Below, one piece after another: positions 9,312 through 19,763 of a stretch of 64,000 bases of DNA. Below the pieces are notes generated by a model, which worked only from the letters and a program-made list of their open reading frames with translations, ran no database searches and was not told the origin of the DNA. Positions within the stretch are counted from its first letter, which is position 1; the number at the start of each line of letters is the position of its first letter. The DNA lies in assembly GCF_023920705.1 (NCBI RefSeq), contig NZ_CP094657.1, positions 3,720,001-3,784,000 of the forward strand, read 5' to 3'. This DNA is from Acinetobacter sp. XS-4 (lineage in GTDB: Bacteria; Pseudomonadota; Gammaproteobacteria; Pseudomonadales; Moraxellaceae). Both the position numbers and the translations under genes were made by a program.

Positions 9312-10240
9312 TTTGCCACTCTCAAAGCCTTTAATAACTGGGTCATGTCTTCTGGCAACGGTGCTTCAATCGGTGGATAACCCGGAATATCTAAACGCAT
9401 CGCATGTAAACATAGACGGCGTGCTTCAGGGCCAGTGTACGCAGTCGTATGTCCATATTTATCGTCACCAATCAGCGGGTGTCCAATGCTTAAACCGTGC
9501 ACACGAATCTGATGAGTACGACCTGACAAAGGTGATGCATGGATCAATGTTGCATTTTTAAAGCGCTCTGCTACAACCCATTCAGTTTTACTTGGTTTGC
9601 CATCTTTAGTCACACGCACACGACGTTCGCCATTTGCCAACTCATATCGCAATAAAGGTGCATCAATCAGCTGTTTATCTAAGCTCACTTGACCTTTAAC
9701 AATCGCAGCATAAGTTTTACGAATTTTGTGCTCACGCAACATATCTTGTAGTTGTTTTAATGTGCTACGTTTTTTACTAATCATGACCAGACCTGAAGTA
9801 TCACGGTCAATACGATGAATAAGTTCTAAATATTTTTTGCCCGTCGCTGCACGTAATGCCTCAATCAGACCATATGCCATACCACTACCACCATGGACAG
9901 CAATGCCTGAAGGCTTGTTAACAACTAATAGACCTTCATCCTCATACACCACACGGCTTAATAAGCCTTGTGCCACACTGTCACTGACAGGAGCGGCTGT
10001 TTCATCTTTTTGTTCGTAACGAATTGGAGCAACACGAATCTGGTCGCCAATCTCAAGTTTAGTCTCAGCTTTTACACGTTTTTTATTTACTCGAACCTGA
10101 CTTTCACGAATCAAACGATAAATACGACTTTTAGGTACACCTTTTAAACGCGAGAACAGGAAATTATCAATTCGCTGCCCTGCTTGATGTTCATCCACCT
10201 CAAACCAAGTGACACTTTGCCATTGCTGTGTAGAATTCAT
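9308..10240 (-). CDS. rluC: 23S rRNA pseudouridine(955/2504/2580) synthase RluC
   Basis: 310 residues. An N-terminal S4 RNA-binding domain (about 15-75: GQRIDNFLFSRLKGVPKSRIYRLI...) precedes the RluA-type catalytic domain with catalytic Asp in HRIDRDTSGLVM (near residue 146) and RTHQIRVH near 242. It converts three uridines of 23S rRNA to pseudouridine. Placement divergent from rne over a long leader is the conserved gamma-proteobacterial arrangement and supports RluC over RluA or RluD. Confidence 0.93.
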   Translation of the reverse strand: MNSTQQWQSVTWFEVDEHQAGQRIDNFLFSRLKGVPKSRIYRLIRESQVRVNKKRVKAETKLEIGDQIRVAPIRYEQKDETAAPVSDSVAQGLLSRVVYEDEGLLVVNKPSGIAVHGGSGMAYGLIEALRAATGKKYLELIHRIDRDTSGLVMISKKRSTLKQLQDMLREHKIRKTYAAIVKGQVSLDKQLIDAPLLRYELANGERRVRVTKDGKPSKTEWVVAERFKNATLIHASPLSGRTHQIRVHGLSIGHPLIGDDKYGHTTAYTGPEARRLCLHAMRLDIPGYPPIEAPLPEDMTQLLKALRVAK

Positions 10241-10961
10241 ACTAATATTTAAACCTGAAATTTTGCTAAATTTGATTAATAAATGACCGTTTAGCTTAGT
10301 TTTTTCACAAGAAATCTAAGCTTAGCCCATAGGCAGATGCTGCAAGGTTTGATATAGTCAGCGCACGGATACCGCCGTAAGTGAACATCTAATAGGGAAT
10401 TTCCCTGATTGAAACCTCAATCAAAATGATGCTTTCACCATCAGCTCGGATAGGTCCTAAAGAATTATGCCGACGCCGAAGGCTTATTATATCGGCAAAA
10501 TGACAAACTGTTGCGTTTAATTCAGTTTGTTCAAAAAAATATGTTACCAACTCTAGTTGGTTATGGAACGTAAACTGATACACATCAGACAAATCGCTCC
10601 TTAAAGTTGCCTTCAGGCTAAAGCGTTGATGCATTGGAACTGCCGAAAGCACCGATACGATGAACATTCCGTATCAAACTTCCAAAAAGAAGTCACTTCG
10701 CGCTCAATGACAGTGAAAGTCATTAACCAATGCACCGCTCACCCGCCAGTGAAGCACTAAGGAAGTCCGATTTAAAGGTTGAAGCAGTATTGCCTACATC
10801 ACAGACGAGAATCGAAGTTAAGGCTAAATGTAGCCGGTAACAGATGACTCAGACCACAAATATTTTGAGATCTGGGAAATGATCCGTCATGTGCGATGTT
10901 CGTTCAGAACCTTTAAGTTTGTGCGATATGTTTGTGTGGGTCACTATTAGGTGTCACACCC
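10241..10961 (+). ncRNA. long structured 5' leader of rne (putative autoregulatory element)
   Basis: About 720 bp separate rluC and rne. A -10-like TATAGT at 10353-10358 would start an RNA near 10365, giving a leader of about 600 nt. Perfect hairpins on the plus strand include AGGGAA-T-TTCCCT (10394-10406), TGATTG/CAATCA (10406-10423), ACAAACTG-N12-CAGTTTGT (10503-10530) and ACCAAC-TCTA-GTTGGT (10546-10561). RNase E controls its own mRNA through leader structures in enterobacteria (rne5) and pseudomonads (rne-II). An analogous Moraxellaceae element here is an inference. A 92-codon antisense ORF inside it is probably a shadow of the structure. Confidence 0.6.
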
Positions 10962-13900
10962 ATGAAACGTATGTTGATTAATGCAACTCACGCAGAAGAA
11001 GTCCGCGTTGCACTTATCACTGGTAATCGTCTTTACGATTTTGATTTAGAAAATCGTACCCGAGAACAGAAAAAATCCAATATCTATAAAGGCCATGTAA
11101 CCCGCGTAGAACCGTCTTTAGAAGCTGTGTTTGTTGAATATGGCGCAGGCCGTCAAGGCTTCTTGTCTATGCGTGAAATTGCGAATAGCTATTTCCAAGC
11201 AGACCCGCGACAAACTTCAAACATTCGTGAACTCATCACTGAAGGTACTGAATTACTTGTTCAGGTTGAAAAAGAAGAACGTGGTAACAAAGGCGCTGCC
11301 CTTTCTACATTCATTTCACTTGCAGGACGTTATTTGGTTCTTATGCCAAACAACCCGAAAGGCGGTGGTATTAGCCGTCAAATTTCAGGTTCTGTACGTG
11401 AAGAATTAAAAGAAATTTTAGCTTCTTTAAATTTACCTCGCGGCATGAGTGTTATTGTGCGTACCGCAGGTATTGGCCGTACTCAAGAAGAATTACAGTT
11501 AGATTTGCAGCATTTGCTTGACCTTTGGGCACAAATCCAAGGCACAGCAAGTTCTGGTCCGTCTCCAATGCTTGTTCACCAAGAAGCTGGTGTAGTCACT
11601 CGTGCTATCCGCGATTACTTACGTGATGACGTTGCAGAAATTTTAATTGATAGTGAACAAGCCTATAACGAAGCTTATAACTTTGTTAAAGCAGTTATGC
11701 CTCGTCAATTAGACAAACTTAAAACTTATACTTTAAATGAGCCATTGTTTGCTCATTTTGGTATTGAAAGCCAAATTCAAACTGCTTACGAGCGTGAAGT
11801 AAAACTTCCTTCTGGTGGTTCAATCGTAATTGACCAGACTGAAGCTTTAGTTTCAATCGACATTAACTCTGCGAAATCAACTCGTGGACATGATGTTGAA
11901 GAAACTGCGCTTAATACAAACTTAGAAGCAGCAGAAGAAATTGCTCGCCAACTTCGTCTTCGTGACATTGGTGGTTTAGTTGTGATCGACTTTATTGACA
12001 TGACTAAAGAACGCAACCAACGCATGGTTGAAGCAAAACTTCGTGAAGCAACGCAAAGCGACCGTGCACGTATCCAGTTTGGCCAACTCTCTCGTTTTGG
12101 CTTAATGGAAATGAGCCGTCAGCGCTTACGTCCATCACTTGAAGAAGCAACTGGATATGTATGCCCACGCTGTCATGGCACGGGTATGGTTCGTGACTTA
12201 CGTTCACTTTCGCTTTCAATTATGCGTAAAGTAGAAGAAATCGCACTTCGTGAACGTCATGGTGAAGTCCAAGTAGAAGTTCCTGTTGAAATTGCAGCGT
12301 TCTTACTTAATGAAAAACGCCATAGCCTTGTTTATTTAGAACAAACTTCTAGTGTTCGTGTGACTATTTTACCTCACCCGCACTTAGAAACACCTCACTA
12401 TGAAATTCAGTACAATCCAGATGGATTTGCACCATCTAGCTATGAGCGTACTGAAGCAACTCGTTCAAGCGAGAAAGAGTTAGGTTATGAATCTTCTGAA
12501 TGGCATTTAGAAGAAGCAGATCATGGCCATGCTCATGCAGCTCCTGCTGCAAATAACGCAGCTGGTCAAAAGAAAGCAAATCAAGCAGCTCAACCTTCTG
12601 CTGCTCAGCCAAGCACTCAAAAAGCAGCAAGCCCTCTTGCATGGTTAGAGAACCTTTTTGTTCAAAAACAAGCTAAAACTATTGACCAATCTCGTTCAGC
12701 ACAAAATGCTGCTGCGACAATTGAACAAATGGTTAATACTGGCGCTGTAAGCCGTGGCCAGTTTGGACAAGTTGTAGTACCGCCAGTTGCTGAAACTGTT
12801 CCAGCACCATCTAATAATGCTTACATTTCACAATCTCCGGCTAAACAGGACGTTCGTGAAAATGTTGAAAAAGACGATAAAGTACAACAACGTCCAAACA
12901 ACAAAAAACGTAAGCACAAAGAGCAACGTGAACAACATCATCATGCTCAAGAACCACAACAACTGCAGCAGCAACAGCCACAACAGGTTCATGAAGAAGT
13001 TGTACAGTTATCACGTCAAGAACAACGTGAGTTAAAACGTCAACAAAAACGTCAGCACCCTGATCAGTCACATCCACAACATCAAAATGATGGACAACAA
13101 ACTGAAAATGCTGTGCCGCGTCGTGACCGTAATAACCAACAACGTCCGAACCGTCCAAATCGCCACCGCGATCCAAGCGTATTGAATGAAAATCAAAATG
13201 CGCCGGCGGCACCAGCAGTTGTTGATGAGAAACAAATTAAGGTTAATTTGATTGATGCTCCAAAGCATGAAGTCATGAATACAGCCTTAGTGATCAATGT
13301 TGATCAGGCACAAAGCGAGATTATTGCTTTAACTCCTGAGCAACATGTTGAACGTACTGAAACAGCACCTGTTGTTGAAGTCGCTCAAGAGTCAGCTCCA
13401 GCACCTGTTGCTGTTGTAGAAGAGACCGTAACTGCTGAAGTAGAAGCAACTACGACTCCTCCTGCAGACAACAAAACTCAACCGCAAATCCAACGTGCGA
13501 GTAATGACCCTCGTATGCGTCGCCGTGAACAACGCAACGCAAAACGTGCTAAAGCTGCGGTACCTTCTATTGCCCCATCGCAAATTCCAACTTTGGCGCA
13601 ATATACGATTGGTAGCTTGATTCGTCATGTTTATGGTGAAGATTGCACAGTATTGATTGAACAGTTTGGTTTAGTTCCAACATTCAATCGTGCATTGCAG
13701 AAGTTTGCAGATCAGTACACAAGTACTCTAGCAACTGAAGTCGTGTCTGATGCTGAAGACAAGAAGCCTGTTACTCGTGATGCAGAGCTTCCAAGCAACA
13801 AACCGTCACAAGAAGTAGAGCCTGCGCCTGTACTTGCATTGACGCCACAAAAAGAGCAAACACCACGTGTTGCTAATGATCCACGTGAGCGTCGTCGTTT

Positions 13901-14294
13901 AGCAAAACTTGCTGCTGAACAAGCTTTTGAGCAAGTTAAACAACAACACTCTGCACCAGAAGAGGCTGCTCCTGTAGCTCCAGCTGTTGAAGAAGCTGTG
14001 GTTGCTCCGGTTGCTGAAACACAAGCACCTGTTGAGTCAAAACAACAACCGCTTGAGCTTGATCAGGTTGCTGAAGTAGCGCAAAGTGAAACAACTGTAG
14101 TTGAAGCTCCTGTTGTGAAACAACCGAAAGCATCGACAAGAGCAAAAGCAGCTACAGAACAAGCAGTAGCACCAGCAGAAGCTACTTCAGAGGTTGAATC
14201 AGATGATTCTAAGGCAGATCTGGACAAACCAAATCGCCCTCCTCGCCGTCCTCGTGGTCGTCCACCAAAGAAAGCAAATCCTGTAGCTGAGTAA
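10962..14294 (+). CDS. rne: ribonuclease E
   Basis: 1110 residues from the canonical start [19 protein letters not shown] at 10962; an upstream in-frame TTG at 10932 is not needed. It is the endoribonuclease of the RNA degradosome, for mRNA decay and rRNA/tRNA maturation. The catalytic half has an S1 domain (about 35-120), DNase I-like domain with acidic residues in [12 protein letters not shown] (near 300) and [13 protein letters not shown] (near 343), and the zinc link CPRC (Cys401, Cys404). The C-terminal half is low complexity: a Q/H/R-rich basic stretch (about 620-740), two NDPRxRRR motifs, A/P/V/E-rich linkers, and a final [11 protein letters not shown] segment resembling an AT-hook. 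Own terminator follows. Confidence 0.97.
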   Translation: MKRMLINATHAEEVRVALITGNRLYDFDLENRTREQKKSNIYKGHVTRVEPSLEAVFVEYGAGRQGFLSMREIANSYFQADPRQTSNIRELITEGTELLVQVEKEERGNKGAALSTFISLAGRYLVLMPNNPKGGGISRQISGSVREELKEILASLNLPRGMSVIVRTAGIGRTQEELQLDLQHLLDLWAQIQGTASSGPSPMLVHQEAGVVTRAIRDYLRDDVAEILIDSEQAYNEAYNFVKAVMPRQLDKLKTYTLNEPLFAHFGIESQIQTAYEREVKLPSGGSIVIDQTEALVSIDINSAKSTRGHDVEETALNTNLEAAEEIARQLRLRDIGGLVVIDFIDMTKERNQRMVEAKLREATQSDRARIQFGQLSRFGLMEMSRQRLRPSLEEATGYVCPRCHGTGMVRDLRSLSLSIMRKVEEIALRERHGEVQVEVPVEIAAFLLNEKRHSLVYLEQTSSVRVTILPHPHLETPHYEIQYNPDGFAPSSYERTEATRSSEKELGYESSEWHLEEADHGHAHAAPAANNAAGQKKANQAAQPSAAQPSTQKAASPLAWLENLFVQKQAKTIDQSRSAQNAAATIEQMVNTGAVSRGQFGQVVVPPVAETVPAPSNNAYISQSPAKQDVRENVEKDDKVQQRPNNKKRKHKEQREQHHHAQEPQQLQQQQPQQVHEEVVQLSRQEQRELKRQQKRQHPDQSHPQHQNDGQQTENAVPRRDRNNQQRPNRPNRHRDPSVLNENQNAPAAPAVVDEKQIKVNLIDAPKHEVMNTALVINVDQAQSEIIALTPEQHVERTETAPVVEVAQESAPAPVAVVEETVTAEVEATTTPPADNKTQPQIQRASNDPRMRRREQRNAKRAKAAVPSIAPSQIPTLAQYTIGSLIRHVYGEDCTVLIEQFGLVPTFNRALQKFADQYTSTLATEVVSDAEDKKPVTRDAELPSNKPSQEVEPAPVLALTPQKEQTPRVANDPRERRRLAKLAAEQAFEQVKQQHSAPEEAAPVAPAVEEAVVAPVAETQAPVESKQQPLELDQVAEVAQSETTVVEAPVVKQPKASTRAKAATEQAVAPAEATSEVESDDSKADLDKPNRPPRRPRGRPPKKANPVAE

Positions 14295-14324
14295 ATCATT
14301 TGCTCAATTGCAGCTAATTTAAAC

Positions 14325-14357
14325 AAACCTAGTCATTTCGATGACTAGGTTTTTTTT
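14325..14357 (+). terminator. Rho-independent terminator of rne
   Basis: AAACCTAGTCAT-TTCG-ATGACTAGGTTT stem with a stable UUCG-type loop and a run of T. Confidence 0.9.
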
Positions 14358-14485
14358 GTTATTTTTAAACAATTAGGTTGATTGCACTAGAAGAAAAGTT
14401 TTAAAAGCATGGTGAACCATGAAAAATACTGTACTTTTGCCAACGCAACCTTTTTTGGATTGATCGAAAAATAAATAGGATTGAT

Positions 14486-16327
14486 ATGAGCCAGACAACA
14501 CAGACCGATATCATTACGCTTGGTGATGTTGCAACAAGACTTCCTAGCTTCATCCCCAAGGTACCCCATATCCTGAATGGTCTTAAACAGGCTTACTTAA
14601 GAACAGCAAATACACCAACAGGATTAGGTGTGGCTTTTGAAAAAGCTGTTAAGCGAAATCCGCAAGGTATTGCATTATTATTTGAAGATCAAAGTTACTC
14701 ATATGAAGTTTTAAACGAATGGGCTAACCAGATTTCTCATTACTATCTCTCTCTCGGCGCACGTAAAGGTGACGTAATCGCCGTAATGGTTGAGAACCGT
14801 TCTGAGCTTATCGCTACGATTGTAGGCTTAGCTAAAATTGGGGTAACTATTGCGCTTGTTAATACCTCTCAAGTAGGTAAGGTCCTCGCTCATAGTATCA
14901 ATCTTGTAAAACCAATTGCCGTAATTGCAGGTGAAGAAGTTCGAGCAGTCATTGATGAAATTCGTCAGGACCTCAATGTTCCCAAAGACCGTTTCCATTG
15001 GTTCGCAGATCAGGCTACACGTCAAGATGCGGGAACAGCACCTCAAGGTTATGCCAATCTTGCAATAGAAATTGATCAATTTCCAAAATTTAACCCATCG
15101 ACTACGCAGTCTGTTCATGGGAATGATGGCCTGTTTTATATTTATACCTCTGGCACTACAGGCTTACCGAAGGCTGTTATTTTCAAACACAGTCGCTGGA
15201 CGCTCGCATATGGCACCTATGGTCACATTTTAAACCTTGGCCCAGATGATGTGATGTATGTAACTTTACCGCTTTACCATGCAACTGGTGTAGTAGTTTG
15301 CTGGTGTGGTGTGATTGCTGGAAGTTCGACCCTTGCAATTCGACGTAAATATTCAACCAGTGCGTTCTGGAAAGATGTTCAGAAATTCAATGCCTCTGCA
15401 ATTGGCTATGTAGGAGAGCTTTGCCGCTATTTAATGGATGCCCCTACAACAGAAATTGACCGTGCCCACCGCGTAACCAAAATGATCGGTAACGGCATGC
15501 GTCCAAACATCTGGGATAAGTTCAAACAACGTTTTGGTGTGCAAGAAGTTCTTGAGCTTTATGCCTCAAGTGAAGGCAATGTCGGGTTTAGTAATATTTT
15601 TAACTTTGACAACACCGTAGGTTTCTCTCCTACGCCATATGCCATTATTGAGTTTGATAAAGAGAAAAATGAACCTGTCCGCGATAAAAAGGGCTGGTGT
15701 AAAAAAGTTAAAGCAGGTGAAATTGGTTTGCTGGTCGGTAAAATTACCAGTCGCTCCCCTTTTGACGGCTATACAGACCCAGAAAAGAATAAATCTGTGA
15801 TTATGAAAGATGTCTTTAAAAAAGGTGATTCATATTTCAACACAGGTGACCTTGTTCGTAATATTGGTTTCCGTCATGCCCAGTTTGTTGACCGCTTAGG
15901 TGATACCTTCCGCTGGAAAGGCGAAAATGTATCTACTACTGAAGTTGAGAACATGGTTTGTGAGTATGACAAAATCGCTGAAGCAGTGGTCTATGGGGTA
16001 GAAATCCCAAATACCAATGGTCGTGCTGGTATGGCAGCAATCACACTTGCTGATGGTGCTGAGTTAAATGAGTCTGATTTAACCGAAATGGTCACTATAT
16101 TTAAAAAATGCCTACCTGCTTATGCCGTACCCGTGTTTTTACGTGTGCAAGCTAAAGTTGAAACAACTGGTACTTTTAAATATCAAAAGAATAAATTGAA
16201 GGAAGACTCGTTTAATCCAAGCAAAACTTCTGAACGTTTACTCGCTTTATTACCTGGTGCGAACAGTTATTGTGACGTCACAACTGAAATTTTTGACAAC
16301 ATTCAGGCATATAAATACCGTTTTTAG
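14486..16327 (+). CDS. long-chain acyl-CoA synthetase (AMP-forming, FATP-like)
   Basis: 613 residues. The ATP/AMP-binding P-loop YTSGTTGLPKAV is near residue 228. The A5-type ELYASSEGNVGFSN and the FNTGDLV and DRLGDTFRWKGENVSTTEVE hinge motifs near 452-490 are intact. A Lys near the C-terminus (TGTFKYQKNKL) is the adenylation lysine. It activates fatty acids to acyl-CoA for beta-oxidation or lipid synthesis. The EGN rather than TE pattern and the C-terminal YKYRF resemble the very-long-chain/FATP branch, not classical FadD. Monocistronic by position. Confidence 0.92.
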   Translation: MSQTTQTDIITLGDVATRLPSFIPKVPHILNGLKQAYLRTANTPTGLGVAFEKAVKRNPQGIALLFEDQSYSYEVLNEWANQISHYYLSLGARKGDVIAVMVENRSELIATIVGLAKIGVTIALVNTSQVGKVLAHSINLVKPIAVIAGEEVRAVIDEIRQDLNVPKDRFHWFADQATRQDAGTAPQGYANLAIEIDQFPKFNPSTTQSVHGNDGLFYIYTSGTTGLPKAVIFKHSRWTLAYGTYGHILNLGPDDVMYVTLPLYHATGVVVCWCGVIAGSSTLAIRRKYSTSAFWKDVQKFNASAIGYVGELCRYLMDAPTTEIDRAHRVTKMIGNGMRPNIWDKFKQRFGVQEVLELYASSEGNVGFSNIFNFDNTVGFSPTPYAIIEFDKEKNEPVRDKKGWCKKVKAGEIGLLVGKITSRSPFDGYTDPEKNKSVIMKDVFKKGDSYFNTGDLVRNIGFRHAQFVDRLGDTFRWKGENVSTTEVENMVCEYDKIAEAVVYGVEIPNTNGRAGMAAITLADGAELNESDLTEMVTIFKKCLPAYAVPVFLRVQAKVETTGTFKYQKNKLKEDSFNPSKTSERLLALLPGANSYCDVTTEIFDNIQAYKYRF

Positions 16328-16399
16328 TTCATTTTTTAGCTAAACAAGAGGAAATCGTGCTTTTTATAGGCAATCATGCAAATGTTTTTGATTTACCTC

Positions 16400-16427
16400 T
16401 TGTGTTAGTTGAATAACTTGCTAAAAT
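16400..16427 (+). promoter_or_regulatory. candidate promoter of the tRNA-Lys pair
   Basis: TTGTGT at 16400-16405, 16-bp spacer and TAAAAT at 16422-16427, about 20 bp ahead of the first tRNA. Consistent with a sigma-70 promoter; assigned by eye. Confidence 0.5.
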
Positions 16428-16447
16428 ACGCGACATCAAAACGATAC

Positions 16448-16523
16448 GGGTCGTTAGCTCAGTTGGTAGAGCAGCGGACTTTTAATCCGTTGGTCCCGCG
16501 TTCGAGTCGCGGACGACCCACCA
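16448..16523 (+). tRNA. tRNA-Lys (TTT)
   Basis: 76 nt with encoded CCA. The acceptor stem GGGTCGT/ACGACCC, anticodon loop CTTTTAA with anticodon TTT, and T loop TTCGAGT all fold as a standard cloverleaf. Confidence 0.98.
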
Positions 16524-16544
16524 CTTATCTGTTTTGACCTATTT

Positions 16545-16620
16545 GGGTCGTTAGCTCAGCTGGTAGAGCAGCGGACTTTTAATCCGTTGGTCCCGCGTTC
16601 GAATCGCGGACGACCCACCA
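16545..16620 (+). tRNA. tRNA-Lys (TTT), second tandem copy
   Basis: 76 nt, 21 bp after the first copy and nearly identical. It differs at one D-loop base (AGCTGG for AGTTGG) and one T-loop base (TTCGAAT for TTCGAGT). CCA is encoded. Probably cotranscribed with the first and closed by the terminator that follows. Confidence 0.98.
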
Positions 16621-16626
16621 AATTCT

Positions 16627-16657
16627 AAAAAGCCTCTCACTGCGAGAGGCTTTTTTT
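16627..16657 (+). terminator. terminator of the tRNA-Lys operon
   Basis: AAAAGCCTCTC-actgc-GAGAGGCTTTTTTT hairpin directly after the second tRNA. Confidence 0.9.
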
Positions 16658-16683
16658 ATTGTTATCTTATTTTAGTTTCATGA

Positions 16684-17580
16684 CTAAAAGATGACGATGC
16701 ATTTCTTATATAAAATATCTTTAACCCAATTCATAAAGATTTCTAAACGTTTAGGAATATAGCTTCGGTTCGGATATAAAATATTGAGTGGCAAAGATTG
16801 AGCAGTATGTGCACTTAGCACTTCAACCAAGGTTCCTTGCTCTATTTTATCCTGAACATCGTAGTATGGAAGTTGAATAATCCCTAAGCCAGCACAAGCC
16901 GCTGCAACATAGGCTTCTGTATTATTTACACTTAAAGCACTATCAATCATCACTGTTCCATTTTGATATAAAAATATACCCTGCTTTTCTCCTACAGCGC
17001 CCGCATAGTTAATGAGTTTGTGCTGAGATAGATCTTCTAATTGTTCAGGAACACCGTACTGTTCCAAATAATGAGGACTTGCACAGTTCACCATAATCAA
17101 ATTGCCAACGAACTTCGCGATCAAGCTACTATTCTCTAGCTGCCCCACCCGAACAACACAATCGATTCCCTTCTCGATCAAGTCAGTGATGTCATCTGAG
17201 CTATTCAGTTGTAAATGGATATCTGGATAACGACTATAAAAATCGGGAAGTTCAGGAATAATCACTTGATGCACAACTCGGCTGGGCATTGAAATTTTTA
17301 GCGTGCCACGGTAATGCTGCTTTTGCATTTGTATGAGTTGTTCAAGCTGCTCATAGTCAAATAATAGGTTTTGACATTCGGGCAATATTCTTTGTCCATC
17401 TTGAGTGAGGCTTACTTTGCGCGTAGTTCGATGAAATAACCGAACACCATAGTGAGTTTCCAGTTGCTGAATTGCACTCGTCACTGTCGAGCGAGGTAAA
17501 TCAAGCTGATTTGCCACTTCACTAAAGCTTTGCCGTTTAGCGACTTCTGTAAAAATAAAAAATTGCTGCAACCGATCCAT
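16684..17580 (-). CDS. LysR-family transcriptional regulator
   Basis: 298 residues. The N-terminal winged helix (MDRLQQFFIFTEVAKRQSFSEVANQLDLPRSTVTSAIQQLE) and effector domain are complete; the RSTVTSAIQ recognition helix is the type seen in the CrgA-like branch. It is divergent from the SDR gene at 17693 with a 112-bp shared control region, the classical LysR layout, so the SDR gene is its probable target. Confidence 0.92.
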   Translation of the reverse strand: MDRLQQFFIFTEVAKRQSFSEVANQLDLPRSTVTSAIQQLETHYGVRLFHRTTRKVSLTQDGQRILPECQNLLFDYEQLEQLIQMQKQHYRGTLKISMPSRVVHQVIIPELPDFYSRYPDIHLQLNSSDDITDLIEKGIDCVVRVGQLENSSLIAKFVGNLIMVNCASPHYLEQYGVPEQLEDLSQHKLINYAGAVGEKQGIFLYQNGTVMIDSALSVNNTEAYVAAACAGLGIIQLPYYDVQDKIEQGTLVEVLSAHTAQSLPLNILYPNRSYIPKRLEIFMNWVKDILYKKCIVIF

Positions 17581-17692
17581 TTAATTGTTCGTATTTCCTG
17601 AATAGTTAAACCAAACTAGCATAATTGATCAAAAATTACCGCCAATCTAGACTAAAAACACATTAAAACAAGTCATCATAGGAACAATCATC

Positions 17693-18448
17693 ATGGCAAT
17701 TCATACTCTTAAAGATAAAGTTGTACTGATTACAGGCGGTGCAAAAAACTTAGGTGGACTTATTAGCCGTAAATTTGCAGAACAAGGTGCAAAAATTGCA
17801 ATTCACTACAATAGCGTTGAAACTCAAGCAGATGCAGAACAGACACTCTCAGATGTAACAGCATTCGGTGTAGACGCTGTTTTAATTCAGGCAGATCTAA
17901 AGGATATTGATAATATTGAAAAGCTCTTCTTAGACACTAAACAACATTTTGGTGGAATTGATATTGCTATTAATACAGTTGGGAAGGTTTTAAAGAAATC
18001 GTTTTTAGACACCACAGAACAAGAGTTTGATAGCATGAGCGATATCAACTCAAAAATTGCCTATTTCTTTATTCAATCGGCGGGTCGTCATTTAAATGAC
18101 GGCGGAAAGATCTGTTCAATCGTTACATCTCTTCTTGCAGCTTACACTGGGCTGTATTCAACCTATGAAGGCTTAAAAGCACCTGTTGAGCATTACACTC
18201 GCGCTGCATCCAAAGAGTTTGGTGATCGCCAGATTTCTGTGACTGCTGTTGCACCTGGCCCAATGGATACACCATTCTTTTATGGACAAGAATCTGCCGA
18301 GGCAGTGGCTTACCACAAATCAGCTTCAGCTTTAGGTGGGCTTACCAAAATTGAAGATATCGAATCTCTAGTTCGCTTTTTGGTGACCGATGGTTGGTGG
18401 ATTACAGGTCAGACAATTTTTGCAAATGGTGGCTACACCACTCGCTAA
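17693..18448 (+). CDS. SDR-family oxidoreductase
   Basis: 251 residues, the size of a classical short-chain dehydrogenase/reductase. A cofactor-binding turn TGGAKNLGG is near residue 15 and catalytic Tyr and Lys lie in YEGLK near 161, preceded by Ser in CSIVTSLL. The C-terminal GQTIFANGGYTTR matches the usual FabG-like ending. NAD(P)-dependent carbonyl or alcohol oxidoreduction; substrate unknown. Divergently paired with a LysR regulator that probably controls it. Confidence 0.9.
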   Translation: MAIHTLKDKVVLITGGAKNLGGLISRKFAEQGAKIAIHYNSVETQADAEQTLSDVTAFGVDAVLIQADLKDIDNIEKLFLDTKQHFGGIDIAINTVGKVLKKSFLDTTEQEFDSMSDINSKIAYFFIQSAGRHLNDGGKICSIVTSLLAAYTGLYSTYEGLKAPVEHYTRAASKEFGDRQISVTAVAPGPMDTPFFYGQESAEAVAYHKSASALGGLTKIEDIESLVRFLVTDGWWITGQTIFANGGYTTR

Positions 18449-18452
18449 AATC

Positions 18453-18485
18453 AAAAAGCCGCATTTGATAATGCGGCTTTTTCTT
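18453..18485. terminator. bidirectional terminator between the SDR gene and hemW
   Basis: AAAAAGCCGCAT/ATGCGGCTTTTT stem between convergent stops (18448 and 18493), with A/T runs on both sides. Confidence 0.85.
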
Positions 18486-18492
18486 TGCTTTA

Positions 18493-19647
18493 TTATAAAA
18501 ACTCTTCAAGCACGGAGTTCAAGAAAATATGCCCTTGCTCTGTACAAGCCAAACGAGAACTATCCTCTACCAGAAGCTTTCTAGCTCTCAGTGAAGTGAG
18601 TACCTCGTTTAAATGATCTAAGCTTAAGCCTGTTCGCTGTTCATATAACTCAGCTTTTACCCCATCATTTAGACGTAAAGCATTCATCATAAACTCAAAA
18701 GGTAGCTCTTCTGCCTCAATCTTTTTCATTTGCAAGTGTTCAGCAGGAACCTTAGCTAAATAGTCTTTTGGCAAACGAGTCTTCTGGAAACGATACACAC
18801 CATCGGGCCGTGTCACTTTGCCATGTGCACCTGCCCCAATCGCAAGATAATCACCAAATTCCCAATAATTCAAATTATGTGCTGAAGGCAGCTCTTTACG
18901 CCATGCCGAAACTTCATAATTTATAAAACCATTTGCCTTAAGATATGCCTCACCCTGCTCTTGAATGTCTTCAAGCATTTCATCTTGCGGTAAAACGGGT
19001 TGAGTACGGAAGAAAACGGTATTCGGTTCAATGGTAAGTTGATACCAACTAATATGAGTTGCGCCACTTTCTACAGCAAGCTTGAGATCATAGAGCGCCT
19101 GCTCTAGCGTTTGCTCAGGCAAACCATGCATTAAGTCTACATTCACTCGCTTAAAGCCAGCCTGCTTTGCTTGTTGAATCGCTTCAATTGCATTGTTTGC
19201 AGAATGAATACGGCCAAGCTTTTGCAAATGATCAGTATCAAAGCTCTGAACACCTATCGATAAGCGATTAATGCCAGCCTCTAAATACCCTGCAAATGGG
19301 TCATGCTCTACCGTTCCCGGATTTGCCTCTAAGGTAATTTCGCAGCCATCTTCAAATTTAAGCAATGACTTAAGTTCTGCAAATAACCATACATAACCCT
19401 GTGCCGAAATCAGTGAAGGGGTTCCACCACCAATAAACACACTATGAATTGGGCGTCCCTGTGCCATTTCTAGTTGAGTTTCAAAGTCGGCGACCAACGC
19501 TTTTAAATAGGTTTGCTCAAGTTCTGACGAAAGTGCTCCATCTGGTACAGCATGCGAGTTAAAGTCACAATATGGACATTTACGCACACACCAAGGCATA
19601 TGGATATATAAAGATAAAGGAACAGAAGCAGGGTTTAATACGGCCAA
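18493..19647 (-). CDS. hemW: radical SAM haem chaperone HemW
   Basis: 384 residues. The radical-SAM cluster motif CVRKCPYC is near residue 21, followed by CDFNSHA as in HemW rather than in true HemN. GGGTPSL near 74 and the SIGVQSF motif near 150 fit. Formerly annotated as coproporphyrinogen III oxidase; the family is now regarded as a haem-trafficking protein for respiratory enzymes. Converges with the SDR gene. Confidence 0.92.
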   Translation of the reverse strand: MAVLNPASVPLSLYIHMPWCVRKCPYCDFNSHAVPDGALSSELEQTYLKALVADFETQLEMAQGRPIHSVFIGGGTPSLISAQGYVWLFAELKSLLKFEDGCEITLEANPGTVEHDPFAGYLEAGINRLSIGVQSFDTDHLQKLGRIHSANNAIEAIQQAKQAGFKRVNVDLMHGLPEQTLEQALYDLKLAVESGATHISWYQLTIEPNTVFFRTQPVLPQDEMLEDIQEQGEAYLKANGFINYEVSAWRKELPSAHNLNYWEFGDYLAIGAGAHGKVTRPDGVYRFQKTRLPKDYLAKVPAEHLQMKKIEAEELPFEFMMNALRLNDGVKAELYEQRTGLSLDHLNEVLTSLRARKLLVEDSSRLACTEQGHIFLNSVLEEFL

Positions 19648-19763
19648 GGAGCAGGTCCAATTTACACAATATTTCTATTTTAACATGACTGCATCAATGG
19701 GCTTATGAAAACATACCTTAATTGCTTTAGACTAAATTTAAACATTATTAAATACTGATAAAA

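Noticed and set aside
10389-10667. 92-codon minus-strand ORF inside the rne leader
   Set aside because: No ribosome binding site, no recognisable domain, and it lies across the hairpins of the leader, so it is a by-product of structure.
12787-13268. Multiple ORFs in other frames of the rne tail
   Set aside because: Low-complexity Q/H/R/P/A-rich coding creates long open shadow frames; none has a ribosome binding site or known motif.
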